Part shown: one piece after another, positions 26,285 to 35,334 of the stretch
How positions within the stretch are numbered: the first letter of the stretch is position 1
Layout of the letters: the number at the start of each line of letters is the position of its first letter
Source of the DNA: Bacteroidales bacterium UBA4345
GTDB taxonomy: Bacteria; Bacteroidota; Bacteroidia; Bacteroidales; Paludibacteraceae
NCBI GenBank assembly: GCA_002396385.1
Contig: DGTD01000040.1
Span: 15,223-79,222, forward strand
Direction: 5' to 3'
Length of the DNA stretch: 64,000 nucleotides
Made by a program: the position numbers and the translations under genes
Notes under the pieces: model-generated
The model's database searches: none
What the model was told of the DNA's origin: nothing
What the model saw: only the letters and a program-made list of their open reading frames with translations

Positions 26285-26845
26285 TAGAATAAATTCCTAA
26301 TCATCGGGTTGATTTAAAAATAAGTTGAATGAATTTGCCTATATTTTTTTTGTTGTACTTTTCAGAATAGACACTTGAGAACTTTTTGTCGGTTAAAACA
26401 GAACTTTCCCAAAATGCGTAGATAGCAAAAGCTAGAAGTGGATTGATATTGTTTGGCTGTGTTAGGAATCGAAAAAACAATAAATTCAATGGGTTGGTCA
26501 AAAATAAACCTCATGATGAGGCTGATGTAGGCTCGAGTGCGATTCTTTTACGATAATTATGAAAAGTTCGGCGTAAAGAATCGTTTTATTTTGAGTAACT
26601 TCGCATCTGTATTTTCTGTATAGACATGTTATCTAGCAATCTGTGAAATTTGTCAAATACCTATATAAAAAAAGAAAAGGCGAAAAAGTCTTTTAGTCGT
26701 ATGGTGTATGCTAGTAAGCATGATGTGTGCGAATGCAACCATACAATTCAAGATGTCCGTGCCGTTTCCGATTGAAAATGCTTTAACAAAGAGAGGCCTT
26801 TCATAAAGGTTGAATACGCCCTCTTGACCTTTTATCCTCGCAAGC

Positions 26846-26886
26846 CAACTTATCAACAATTTTTACGCGGAGGTGTTGATAAGTTG
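26846..26886. repeat. 12-bp inverted repeat upstream of the HU-SPOR gene
   Basis: CAACTTATCAAC (26846-26857) is repeated inverted at 26875-26886 with a 17-nt loop. Each arm holds TTATCAACA or its complement, one base from the DnaA box TTATCCACA. It could be an operator, an mRNA hairpin or a protein-binding site. Confidence 0.55.
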
Positions 26887-26963
26887 TTTGTATTTCCGTG
26901 GAGGATGATGAACGGCCATTCCTTCTTTTTCTGCAATTTTGCTGTAATTATTGCTTGAAACGT

Positions 26964-27890
26964 ATGAAAGAATTGTTTTCACTGATAATCGACCTCTTGC
27001 ACACCGATGCCTGTGTGGTTGTTCCTGGTTTGGGTGGCTTTGTTACAAACCGTAAGGCGGCGTCTGTTGATGAACGCTCGGGTTTGTTCTGCCCGCCTTC
27101 TGTCCAAGTGGTCTTCAATCCGAAGTTAAACCACAACGACGGACTTTTATGTCAGGCATGGGCGTCCTACCACAATTGTTCTCTTGTGGATGCATCCAAG
27201 CAGATAAATGCGGTTGTCGGTGAAGTGAAAAACACAATAGCCGCAAAGGGAACTTTATACGTCCCTGGTTTTGGCACTCTCCGCATCCACGGCAGAAGCT
27301 ACTCTTTCGTATCAGGTATTGACCAGCAGGGGTTCAGCGAAAGTTTCGGATTGCAGGAATTCCGTCTGCCTGCCATTGAGCCGGACCAGCACAGAAACAC
27401 TGCGCAGGTCAAGAAGGTTTTGGGTATAGGCGCTGTAGCTGCTATGGTGACGGCCGTGCTGTTAATGCCCACCCACAACCAGACTTATTTGCAGAATATG
27501 GCTTCGCTCCTCCCCATTTCATTTAACAACAGTCAAACCATAAAAACGCTTTCTACTGTGACGGCGCGGGCTTCACAGGTAAGCCAGGCCGCCGATGCCT
27601 TGAAAGTTGAAACTGCCGATAAGGAAGAGCCTGCTCTTTCTCAGACGCCTTCTTCGGAAAACGGACTCTTTTATGTGGTCTTGAAATCGTTTTCAACGAC
27701 TGCCGAAGCCGACTCGTTTGTAGGACGCTGGCAACCGCGTTTGTCCGACAAACTGGCTGTCGTTCCTGTAACAGAGGGCTTTGTTGTCGTCGCATGTGCC
27801 AATACGGCCAATCCTGAACTTGCTAATAAAATGATGGAGAACGTTCGTAGCAAATCTTCTTTTAAAGACACTTTTATACTCTACAAATAA
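26964..27890 (+). CDS. CCDC81-like HU-domain protein with C-terminal SPOR domain
   Basis: 308 aa from the ATG at 26964, where the conserved MKELFSLIIDLLHTDACVVV begins; an upstream ATG would add 22 unrelated residues. The N-terminal about 120 residues are the HU-like module found in Bacteroidetes (VPGLGGFVTNRKAA, FNPKLNHNDGLL, LYVPGFGTLRIHG). A single membrane helix lies near 155-172 (VLGIGAVAAMVTAVLLMP). The last 75 residues are a SPOR domain (FYVVLKSFSTTAEADSFVGR), which binds denuded peptidoglycan at division sites. The protein would thus span the inner membrane with SPOR in the periplasm. The next gene begins directly after its stop. Confidence 0.88.
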   Translation: MKELFSLIIDLLHTDACVVVPGLGGFVTNRKAASVDERSGLFCPPSVQVVFNPKLNHNDGLLCQAWASYHNCSLVDASKQINAVVGEVKNTIAAKGTLYVPGFGTLRIHGRSYSFVSGIDQQGFSESFGLQEFRLPAIEPDQHRNTAQVKKVLGIGAVAAMVTAVLLMPTHNQTYLQNMASLLPISFNNSQTIKTLSTVTARASQVSQAADALKVETADKEEPALSQTPSSENGLFYVVLKSFSTTAEADSFVGRWQPRLSDKLAVVPVTEGFVVVACANTANPELANKMMENVRSKSSFKDTFILYK

Positions 27891-28412
27891 ATGGAACAGA
27901 ATAACTGTGTGGTGTTGGACGATGCCGATTTACAGGCTGCCGCCCAAAAGGGTCCTGTCGCATTCTTGAACCTTATTCTTGACGCAATCGGTGAGGTTAC
28001 CGGCGATGAGTTTGGGGCAGAGGCTATGGCCAAACTGAGCGGTAACCAGCACGCGCTTAACTCGCTCCGCATATTGCGCGATGAGTTTGAGACCGGAGGC
28101 TTCGTCAACCTTGCACAAGATGGTTTTGGCCCTTATATTTTCGACAATCCGTTCGCTAAAGCGCTCCGCCTGTGGGGTGCCCACGATTTGAGCCAACTGG
28201 TTTACAAAGCCAAACGGGTGTTCGATGCCAACCGTATAGTGTTGACTACCGTTGTTGACAATGATGACGATTTTGGCGCCTTATTTGATAAAATGCAGCC
28301 ACTGTTCGAAAAAATAGAGATTGAGGTAGAGGCGGAATTGCCTGCCGCTATGACCGCTATTGCTGCTTATGTAGACCAGAATTTAGAACAATTTATCGTT
28401 ATCAGAAAATAG
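27891..28412 (+). CDS. DUF4375 (DMP19-like) protein
   Basis: 173 aa, no signal peptide. Residues about 45-110 match the DUF4375 pattern (HALNSLRILRDEFETGGFVN, QDGFGPYIFDNPFAKALRLW, then HDLSQLVYKAKRVFD). DMP19-type proteins are small acidic proteins; the function in bacteria is unknown. The ATG directly follows the TAA of the HU-SPOR gene, so the two are coupled. Acidic residues dominate the tail (IEIEVEAELP). Confidence 0.75.
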   Translation: MEQNNCVVLDDADLQAAAQKGPVAFLNLILDAIGEVTGDEFGAEAMAKLSGNQHALNSLRILRDEFETGGFVNLAQDGFGPYIFDNPFAKALRLWGAHDLSQLVYKAKRVFDANRIVLTTVVDNDDDFGALFDKMQPLFEKIEIEVEAELPAAMTAIAAYVDQNLEQFIVIRK

Positions 28413-28428
28413 TTCAGACAAATAGTTT

Positions 28429-28460
28429 TTTGTAATTGTAGTTACTTTTTCATACCTTTG
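28429..28460 (+). promoter_or_regulatory. Promoter of tig
   Basis: TTTG (28429-28432), 20 nt spacer, TACCTTTG (28453-28460): an exact consensus match. The leader of about 60 nt contains a small inverted repeat, ATCCAAA/TTTGGAT (28463-28485). Confidence 0.8.
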
Positions 28461-28524
28461 CCATCCAAAACATGGCTGTTTGGATAACAGCGCTTTTTCA
28501 GATAAATTTTTTAGTGAAAAATAA

Positions 28525-29886
28525 ATGAATATTGAAAGAAAAAACATTGATGAGGTGAACTTGACCCTCACAATGCAGGTTGAGAAGGCCGACTACATGG
28601 AGGCCGTCGACAAGGCTCTTAAGAACTACCGTAAGAATGCTAACATACCGGGTTTCCGCCGTGGTTGTGTTCCTATGGGACTTATCAAAAAACAATATGG
28701 TAAGGCTGTCGAGGCTGAAGAGTTGAACAAGAAGGTGGGTGAAGCCCTTTATGAATATATCAAGAAGGAAAACCTCCAGGTATTGGGCGACCCTCTTCCA
28801 AGTGAGACCGAAAAGAGTGACGTGGATTTGGATTCTGACAAACCAGTTAAACTCGTGTTTGATGTTGCCCTCGCTCCTGCTTTCGACATTGAATTGAACG
28901 GACGTAACCAGTTGACCCAGTACGAGATCCAGATTGACGACAAGATGATGGACGACGCTGTTAAACAGTATACTGGCCGTTTCGGTTCTTACTCGCAGGC
29001 TGAACAGGCTGAAGAGAACGACCTTATCAAGGGTTTGGTAGAAGAACTTGAGAATGGCGCTGTGAAAGAAGGCGGCGTCAAGAACGATGCTGCTATCCTC
29101 AGCCCTAAATATATTTCTGAAGAGGCCAAGAAGGCTTTCCTGGGTGCTAAGAAGGGCGCCGTGGTTACCTTCAACCCTAAGAATGCGATGGAGTCTGACA
29201 CAGAGGTGGCTGCTTTCTTGAAGATTGACAAGGCGAATGTCGCCGATGCCGATAAAGACTACCAGTTCACCATCAACGAAATTACCCGTTTCAACGAGGC
29301 TCCTCTTGACCAGGACCTCTTTGATAAGGCATTTGGTAAGGATGTTGTTAAGAGTGAGGATGAGTTCAAGGCTAAGTTGAAGGAAGAACTTGCTGCTTCT
29401 CTTATCATCGACAGCGATTACAAGTTGCTCTCTGATGCCCGTGCCACCATTCTTAAGAAGATGGAAGACCTCAAGTTCCCTGAAAACTTCTTGAAACGCT
29501 GGTTGAAGTCTACCCATAAAGAGAACTTGTCGGACGAGGCTATCGATAAACAGTTCCCTTCTATGATTGAAGGCTTGAAGTGGCAGCTTGCCAAGGAACA
29601 GATTGTAAAGAAAAACGACATCAAGATTAACGACGACGATATGCTCAACTTCGGTAAGAAGGTGGCTCGCGCCCAGTTCGCCCAGTATGGAATGATGTCG
29701 GTTCCAGATGATGTGGCAGAAAACTACGCAAAGGATATGCTTAAGGATAAGAATGCCGTTAAGAATATGTTTGACCGTGTTCTTGAAGACAAAGTCCTCG
29801 GTGTGGTTAAGGGTACTGTCAAACTCAACAAGAAGGAAATCTCTTTAGACGATTTCAACAAACTAGTTGAGGGCGAGGCTAAGTAA
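28525..29886 (+). CDS. tig: Trigger factor
   Basis: 453 aa, normal size. The N-terminal ribosome-binding domain shows the signature near 44 (GFRRGCVPMGLIKKQYG, where E. coli has GFRKGKVP). The central PPIase-like region (about 150-250) is diverged, as usual in Bacteroidetes. The C-terminal arms include FPENFLKRWLKSTHKENLSD. It binds nascent chains at the ribosome exit. It stands first in the order tig-clpP-clpX, the common bacterial arrangement, but a terminator separates it from clpP here. Confidence 0.95.
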   Translation: MNIERKNIDEVNLTLTMQVEKADYMEAVDKALKNYRKNANIPGFRRGCVPMGLIKKQYGKAVEAEELNKKVGEALYEYIKKENLQVLGDPLPSETEKSDVDLDSDKPVKLVFDVALAPAFDIELNGRNQLTQYEIQIDDKMMDDAVKQYTGRFGSYSQAEQAEENDLIKGLVEELENGAVKEGGVKNDAAILSPKYISEEAKKAFLGAKKGAVVTFNPKNAMESDTEVAAFLKIDKANVADADKDYQFTINEITRFNEAPLDQDLFDKAFGKDVVKSEDEFKAKLKEELAASLIIDSDYKLLSDARATILKKMEDLKFPENFLKRWLKSTHKENLSDEAIDKQFPSMIEGLKWQLAKEQIVKKNDIKINDDDMLNFGKKVARAQFAQYGMMSVPDDVAENYAKDMLKDKNAVKNMFDRVLEDKVLGVVKGTVKLNKKEISLDDFNKLVEGEAK

Positions 29887-29912
29887 ATGTTTGTTACAAC
29901 ATAAGTCTTATG

Positions 29913-29946
29913 AAAATCTCGGAATTTTGTTCCGAGATTTTTTTTT
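29913..29946 (+). terminator. Intrinsic terminator after tig
   Basis: 12-bp perfect stem AAAATCTCGGAA (29913-29924) with 29930-29941, loop TTTTG, then a run of T up to 29946. Confidence 0.92.
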
Positions 29947-30088
29947 ATTCCCATATTTTTCGTATATCTTTATATAACGAAAGACACTAAATTCACGAAA
30001 TGTTGGGTTGTTTTAGGCTTGTTTTGTGTGGATTTTAATGCTCTCGTGTCTCTTTTTTATTTAGTGAATATGTATTAATTATAGAAAT

Positions 30089-30769
30089 ATGAAGAACGAT
30101 TTTAGAAAGTATGCGGTAAATCACCTCGGAATGAACGGATTGGCTCTCGACCAGTATGCTAAGGCTACTGACAGTTACATTAACCCTAGCATTCTTGAGG
30201 AACGTCAGCTCAATGTCACTCAAATGGATGTTTTCTCTCGTTTGATGATGGACCGTATCATCTTCCTAGGTTCCGAAGTTGACGATTATACTGCAAATGT
30301 TATTCAGGCACAACTCCTTTATTTGGATTCTGCCGACCCTGGTAAAGATATCTCCATCTATATCAACTCTCCTGGCGGTTCTGTATACGACGGCCTTGGC
30401 ATTTACGATACGATGCAGTTTATTAAGAGCGATGTCTCTACTATTTGTACCGGTATGGCTGCCTCTATGGCTTCCGTAATTTTGGTTGCTGGCGCAAAGG
30501 GCAAGCGTTTCGCCTTGCCTCACTCTCGTGTCCTTATTCACCAGCCTATGGGCGGTGTGGCTCCTGGCACACAGGCTACCGATATGGAGATTACTACACG
30601 CGAGATCTTGAAATTGAAGAAGGAACTCTATGATATCATTTCCGAGCATTCGGGGACTGCCTATGAGAAGGTTTATGCCGATGCTGACCGCGATTACTGG
30701 ATGACGGCCCAGGAAGCCAAAGAGTATGGTATGATTGACGAGGTCTTGTCTCGACACAAAGCTAAATAA
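30089..30769 (+). CDS. clpP: ATP-dependent Clp protease proteolytic subunit
   Basis: 226 aa. Serine protease barrel subunit that works with ClpX. The catalytic Ser lies in [11 protein letters not shown] near 122, the His in [14 protein letters not shown] near 147 and the Asp further on, with ERDYWM replaced by [20 protein letters not shown] near the C-terminus. The N-terminus ([20 protein letters not shown]) is the extended Bacteroidetes form. It is followed 32 bp later by clpX, so they are cotranscribed. Confidence 0.96.
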   Translation: MKNDFRKYAVNHLGMNGLALDQYAKATDSYINPSILEERQLNVTQMDVFSRLMMDRIIFLGSEVDDYTANVIQAQLLYLDSADPGKDISIYINSPGGSVYDGLGIYDTMQFIKSDVSTICTGMAASMASVILVAGAKGKRFALPHSRVLIHQPMGGVAPGTQATDMEITTREILKLKKELYDIISEHSGTAYEKVYADADRDYWMTAQEAKEYGMIDEVLSRHKAK

Positions 30770-30801
30770 TTCGTGGTTTTTGCGGACTAGTTCCTTATAT
30801 T

Positions 30802-32034
30802 ATGGCAAAAAAGAATGAACAGTATTGCAGCTTCTGTGGCAGACCCGCTTCGCAGACCAGAATGTTGGTTTCTGGACTCGATGCGCTTATTTGTGACGAA
30901 TGCGCACAGCAGGTGCAAGAGTATATGCTTAAGAATTTAAAGAAGACTAGTGGAACTTTTAACTTTGGTGACAAGCCAATTCCAAAGCCTTCTGAAATAA
31001 AAGCTTTCCTCGACCAATATGTGATTGGTCAGGATCATGCGAAAAAGATACTTTCCGTTGCGGTCTATAACCATTATAAGCGTTTGACTCAACCCGATGA
31101 CGAGAACGATGTCGAAATTGAAAAGTCGAACATCATTATGGTCGGGTCTACCGGAACAGGAAAGACATTGCTCGCAAGGTCTATAGCAAAGTTGCTGAGT
31201 GTGCCCTTCACCATTGTCGACGCTACTGTACTTACCGAGGCGGGCTATGTGGGTGAGGACATTGAAAGCATTCTGACCCGTTTGTTGCAGGCTTCCGACT
31301 ATGACGTGCCTGCGGCAGAGGCTGGAATTGTTTTTATCGATGAAATTGACAAAATAGCCCGTAAAGGCGACAACCCTTCCATTACGCGCGACGTGAGTGG
31401 CGAGGGTGTACAGCAGGGCTTGTTGAAGTTGCTCGAAGGCTCGGTTGTGTTGGTTCCTCCACAGGGCGGACGTAAGCATCCCGACCAAAAAATGATTGCG
31501 GTTAACACAAAAAACATCCTCTTTATTTGTGGAGGTGCCTTCGAGGGCATTGACCGACGGATATCAAGCCGACTCAATGCGCAGGTCGTGGGCTTCAGTG
31601 CGGCAAAAAACAAGGAAAAGATAGATACCGATAATCTTCTTCAGTATGTTACTCCGCAAGATTTGAAGTCTTTTGGACTTATTCCTGAAATCATTGGCCG
31701 TCTGCCAATGCTTACTTATTTGAACCAGTTGGACCGTGCGGCTTTGCGACGCATTCTGGTTGAACCGAAAAACTCCATTATCAAGCAGTATATAAAACTC
31801 TTTAAGATGGATGGTATCACCTTGAAAATTGATGAGGAAGTCTATGACTTTATTGTTGACAAGGCGGTTGAATTCAAACTGGGAGCTCGTGGACTTCGTT
31901 CCATTGTCGAGACAATAATGATGGATGAGATGTTCGTTCTTCCTTCTTCTGGCAAGAAGTCTTTCCACCTTACTCTCGACGAGGCTAAACAGAAAATTTC
32001 GCGTGAAGAGCTGTCAAGGTTCGCAAGCGAGTGA
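30802..32034 (+). CDS. clpX: Clp protease ATP-binding subunit ClpX
   Basis: 410 aa, standard length. An N-terminal C4 zinc finger (CSFCGR and CDEC, about residues 9-34) binds adaptors and substrates. The AAA+ core has Walker A GSTGTGKTLL near 116, Walker B IVFIDEIDK near 175, and the pore loop GYVGED near 148. A C-terminal small domain follows. ClpX unfolds tagged proteins and feeds them to ClpP, encoded directly upstream. Confidence 0.97.
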   Translation: MAKKNEQYCSFCGRPASQTRMLVSGLDALICDECAQQVQEYMLKNLKKTSGTFNFGDKPIPKPSEIKAFLDQYVIGQDHAKKILSVAVYNHYKRLTQPDDENDVEIEKSNIIMVGSTGTGKTLLARSIAKLLSVPFTIVDATVLTEAGYVGEDIESILTRLLQASDYDVPAAEAGIVFIDEIDKIARKGDNPSITRDVSGEGVQQGLLKLLEGSVVLVPPQGGRKHPDQKMIAVNTKNILFICGGAFEGIDRRISSRLNAQVVGFSAAKNKEKIDTDNLLQYVTPQDLKSFGLIPEIIGRLPMLTYLNQLDRAALRRILVEPKNSIIKQYIKLFKMDGITLKIDEEVYDFIVDKAVEFKLGARGLRSIVETIMMDEMFVLPSSGKKSFHLTLDEAKQKISREELSRFASE

Positions 32035-32052
32035 TATTTTTCTGCAAAAGGT

Positions 32053-32083
32053 TTTGTTATGCATTTGAAGTGTTATACATTTG
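32053..32083 (+). promoter_or_regulatory. Promoter of recQ
   Basis: TTTG (32053-32056), 19 nt spacer, TACATTTG (32076-32083), fully within consensus. Transcription would begin near 32090. Confidence 0.75.
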
Positions 32084-32131
32084 CACTCCAAATGCATTAT
32101 GGGCGTTTTTCGACTTTTTGCGGATGTTTTT

Positions 32132-32138
32132 AAGGAGG
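32132..32138 (+). promoter_or_regulatory. Strong Shine-Dalgarno before recQ
   Basis: AAGGAGG lies 7 nt before the ATG at 32146. Almost no other gene in this window has such a site, as expected for Bacteroidetes, so it stands out and supports this start. Confidence 0.6.
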
Positions 32139-32145
32139 ATTTCTT

Positions 32146-34353
32146 ATGGTAACAGACAAAGAGCTAAAAGACCAACTCAAACTGCATTTTGGGTTCGACA
32201 ACTTTAAGGGTAACCAAGAGGCTATCATAAAGAATGTGCTGGCCGGAAAGGATACCTTTGTGCTTATGCCAACTGGCGGCGGTAAGTCGCTTTGTTACCA
32301 GTTGCCGGCTTTGTTGATGGAGGGTACAGCTATTGTAGTCTCCCCGCTTATTGCACTAATGAAGAACCAGGTCGACGCTATCCGTTCTTTTAGCGTTGAT
32401 AATGGAATTGCCCATTACCTTAATTCTTCGTTGACTAAATCGGCCGTTGAGTCGGTGAAGGCAGATGTGAGAAGCGGAAAAACAAAGCTTCTGTATGTGG
32501 CTCCCGAGTCCTTCGCTAAAGAAGAGAACATCGAGTTCTTGAAAACCGTTAAGGTCTCTTTTATCGCTATTGACGAGGCGCACTGCATTTCGGAGTGGGG
32601 ACACGATTTCCGCCCTGAATACAGAAACATAAAGCCTGTTGTCGGACAACTGGGTAATAATATCGGCATTATTGCCCTTACGGCTACGGCTACAAAAAAA
32701 GTACAGCAAGACATTCAGAAATGTCTCGATATGACCAATGCCGATGTCTTTATGTCGTCTTTTAACAGGGAAAACCTCTTTTATGAGGTCCGGCCAAAAA
32801 CCGACAATATAGACAGGGAGATTATCACCCTTATCACACGTGAGTTCTCCGGACAGTCGGGCATTATCTACTGCTTGAGCAGGAAAAAAGTGGATGAACT
32901 GACCGAAACGCTTAAAGTGAACAACATTAGTGCTTTGGCCTATCATGCGGGAATGGAGACCGGTCTGCGGTCCGAAAACCAAGACCTCTTCCTTTTTAAA
33001 AAGGTCGATGTCATTGTCGCTACCATTGCGTTCGGCATGGGTATTGACAAACCCGATGTGCGCTTTGTCATTCACTACGATATGTCGAAGAGCCTTGAAG
33101 GGTACTACCAGGAAACTGGAAGGGCAGGAAGAGATGGCAACCCGGGACGCTGTATCGCGTTCTACTCGAAAAAAGACCTCCAGAAATTGGAGAAGTTTAT
33201 GCAGAAGAAGTCGGCGTCTGAACAGGAAATCGGCAGACAATTACTGAGGGAAACGGCCGAATATGCCGAAACTTCTTTGTGCAGGCGTAGGGTACTGCTT
33301 CACTATTTTGGCGAAGAGTATACCAACGATAATTGCGGAAAATGTGACAATTGTTTAAAACAGAATAATCAGAAAAACCAAGTGGATGCAAAAGGACTAT
33401 TAACAACGGTTTTAGATACTGTGAACGCGCTTAATGGAAAAGCGTCTATCGATTATGTTATCGATATTGTTCTCGGAAAAACAACCAACGAAATTGAGGA
33501 AAACGAACATAACGAACTTGAAACTTTTGGTGAAGCTAAGGATTCTTCTGAAGGGGTCTTGTCTAATGTTATCAATCAGGCGGTCGCTGAAGGTTATCTT
33601 GAAAAGGATGCCGACGACGATGGTCTCATTTCTGTTACTGCCGATGGCAATAAATTCTTGAAGAAGCCGAAAGCTTTCAAAATTGCTGACGATGACGACG
33701 ACAGCTCTGACGATGATGCCGATGCTCCGATGAGTGGTTCGGGCGCTGACTCGTTTACTGTCGACCCTGAACTTTATGGCTTGTTGAAAGATTTACGGAA
33801 AAAGGTCGCTCAGAAGTTCGACTGCCCTCCGTACGTCGTTTTTCAGGATCCGTCGCTTGAGGCTATGGCTACTGTTTACCCAATCTCGATCGAGGAACTG
33901 CAAAACATTCCGGGGGTTGGCGCAGGTAAGGCGAAACGCTATGGTGAAGACTTCATCAAGCTGATTAAGAAACATGTGGTGGAAAACGAGATTGAGCGTC
34001 CTGAAGACCTCAGAGTCCGTTCGGTTCCTAACAAGTCTAAACTGAAAGTCTCTATTATCCAGGCTATCGACCGAAAAATTCCGTTAGACGATATCGCTGA
34101 GTCTAAAGGGCTTGATTTCGATGAACTTCTTACTGAAATCGAGTCTATTGTCGAGTCGGGTACTAAAATCAACATCGATTATTTCCTGACCCAGATTATG
34201 GACGAAGACAGAACTAACGACATTTTCGATTATTTCCGCGAGGAGTCGGAGTCTGACGATATAAACGATGCTGTGGAAGGACTTGGCGGCGACTATACAG
34301 AAGAGGAAATTCGACTTGTCCGCATCAAGTTCCTTTCGGAAATGGGTAACTAA
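32146..34353 (+). CDS. recQ: ATP-dependent DNA helicase RecQ
   Basis: 735 aa. Superfamily 2 helicase that unwinds 3'-5' in recombination and repair. Walker A PTGGGKS at about 42-48, DEAH box AIDEAHCISEWGHDFRPEYR near 140, and motif VI QETGRAGRDGNPG near 325. The RecQ-C zinc module carries cysteines in SLCRRRVLLHYF and NCGKCDNCLKQ (about 380-405), then a winged helix. An acidic linker (DDDDDSSDDDAD) leads to an HRDC domain near 545-620 (FDCPPYVVFQDPSLEAMATV). A further C-terminal region of about 100 residues extends beyond the 610-aa E. coli enzyme, as in other Bacteroidetes RecQ. Confidence 0.95.
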   Translation: MVTDKELKDQLKLHFGFDNFKGNQEAIIKNVLAGKDTFVLMPTGGGKSLCYQLPALLMEGTAIVVSPLIALMKNQVDAIRSFSVDNGIAHYLNSSLTKSAVESVKADVRSGKTKLLYVAPESFAKEENIEFLKTVKVSFIAIDEAHCISEWGHDFRPEYRNIKPVVGQLGNNIGIIALTATATKKVQQDIQKCLDMTNADVFMSSFNRENLFYEVRPKTDNIDREIITLITREFSGQSGIIYCLSRKKVDELTETLKVNNISALAYHAGMETGLRSENQDLFLFKKVDVIVATIAFGMGIDKPDVRFVIHYDMSKSLEGYYQETGRAGRDGNPGRCIAFYSKKDLQKLEKFMQKKSASEQEIGRQLLRETAEYAETSLCRRRVLLHYFGEEYTNDNCGKCDNCLKQNNQKNQVDAKGLLTTVLDTVNALNGKASIDYVIDIVLGKTTNEIEENEHNELETFGEAKDSSEGVLSNVINQAVAEGYLEKDADDDGLISVTADGNKFLKKPKAFKIADDDDDSSDDDADAPMSGSGADSFTVDPELYGLLKDLRKKVAQKFDCPPYVVFQDPSLEAMATVYPISIEELQNIPGVGAGKAKRYGEDFIKLIKKHVVENEIERPEDLRVRSVPNKSKLKVSIIQAIDRKIPLDDIAESKGLDFDELLTEIESIVESGTKINIDYFLTQIMDEDRTNDIFDYFREESESDDINDAVEGLGGDYTEEEIRLVRIKFLSEMGN

Positions 34354-34422
34354 TTATTGAATTTTTTATTGGCAGGAATGCTCTTTCCGGGCTTCCTGCT
34401 TCTTTCGTAAAATATTGTTGAA

Positions 34423-35334
34423 ATGGGAAAACCTGTTTTATTGGTTCTGGCGGCTGGTATGGGTAGCCGCTATGGCAAGTTGAAACAACTTGATGGTGTC
34501 GGCCCTTCTGGCGAGACTATCATGGATTATTCTATCTACGATGCGATACGTGCTGGCTTTGGCAAGGTCGTTTTTGTGATCCGTCACGATTTTGAAAACG
34601 ATTTCCGTGAAAAGATCTTAAAGAAGTACGAGGCTGCAATACCTGTCGATATCGTATTCCAGTCGCTTGATGCGCTTCCCGAGGGGTTCTCGCTGAATCC
34701 GGAGCGTGTGAAGCCTTGGGGAACGAACCATGCCATCATGATGGCTAAAGATGCCATTAAGGAACCGTTTGCTGTTATTAACGCTGATGATTTCTACGGT
34801 AAGGAAAGTTTCCAGACTTTAGCCGATGGCCTTAATGCTATGCAGGGAAAGCAAAATGCCTATTGCATGGTTGCTTACCGATTGGGCAATACCCTTAGCG
34901 ACCACGGCTCGGTTTCTCGCGGTGTTTGTACTAAAAACGCCCAGAACCATCTGACTTCGGTCGAAGAGCATTACGAGGTGCAGCGTACCGATAAGGGGGA
35001 TGTTATTTTCAAAAACCAGAAGAATGGCCAATTCGAGTCTATCGACGAGAACTTGCCGGTTTCTATGAATATGTGGGGATTCACTCCTGACTATTTTGCT
35101 CACTCCGATGCCGATTTCCGTAAGTTCTTGGCGGCTAATGCCGACAATCTGAAAGCGGAGTATGGTATTCCTACCATGGTGAACAAGCTTATCGAGACCG
35201 GTGCTGCTACTATCGAGGTTTTGGAAACCCCTTGCAAGTGGTTCGGTGTTACTTATATTGAAGACCGCCCGGTTGTTGTTCAGAAGATTGCTGATCTGGT
35301 CAACTCTGGCGTTTATCCAACTAAATTGTTTTAA
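34423..35334 (+). CDS. Sugar-1-phosphate nucleotidyltransferase family protein
   Basis: 303 aa. N-terminal nucleotide-binding signature LVLAAGMGSRYGKLKQLDGV (about residues 6-25), then PWGTNHAIMMAK near 101 and INADDFYG near 119, the metal-binding Asp region of NTP_transferase enzymes. Such enzymes join a sugar phosphate to a nucleotide. The stop is followed at once by the ATG of galE, so a role in UDP-hexose supply is plausible, but the nucleotide and sugar are not proven. A short hairpin (GCAGGAA 34372-34378 with 34393-34399) lies upstream after recQ. Confidence 0.85.
   Translation: MGKPVLLVLAAGMGSRYGKLKQLDGVGPSGETIMDYSIYDAIRAGFGKVVFVIRHDFENDFREKILKKYEAAIPVDIVFQSLDALPEGFSLNPERVKPWGTNHAIMMAKDAIKEPFAVINADDFYGKESFQTLADGLNAMQGKQNAYCMVAYRLGNTLSDHGSVSRGVCTKNAQNHLTSVEEHYEVQRTDKGDVIFKNQKNGQFESIDENLPVSMNMWGFTPDYFAHSDADFRKFLAANADNLKAEYGIPTMVNKLIETGAATIEVLETPCKWFGVTYIEDRPVVVQKIADLVNSGVYPTKLF

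Larger units (their letters stand above)
26147..26963. other. Long AT-rich gap between divergent adhesin and HU-SPOR genes
   Basis: About 800 bp without a supported gene; short minus-strand open frames at 26301-26501 and 26653-26859 have no recognisable start context or family. It holds a -7 element for the adhesin, a hairpin in its leader, and an inverted repeat close to the HU-SPOR gene (all listed separately). Confidence 0.6.

Noticed and set aside
26301..26859. Two short minus-strand frames (66 and 68 codons) in the gap before the HU-SPOR gene
   Set aside because: No recognisable family, no promoter or start context, and AT-rich chance composition.
26147..26963. Replication origin in the AT-rich gap
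   Set aside because: Only two imperfect DnaA-like boxes and no dnaA, gidA or similar neighbour; kept only as a low-interest finding.
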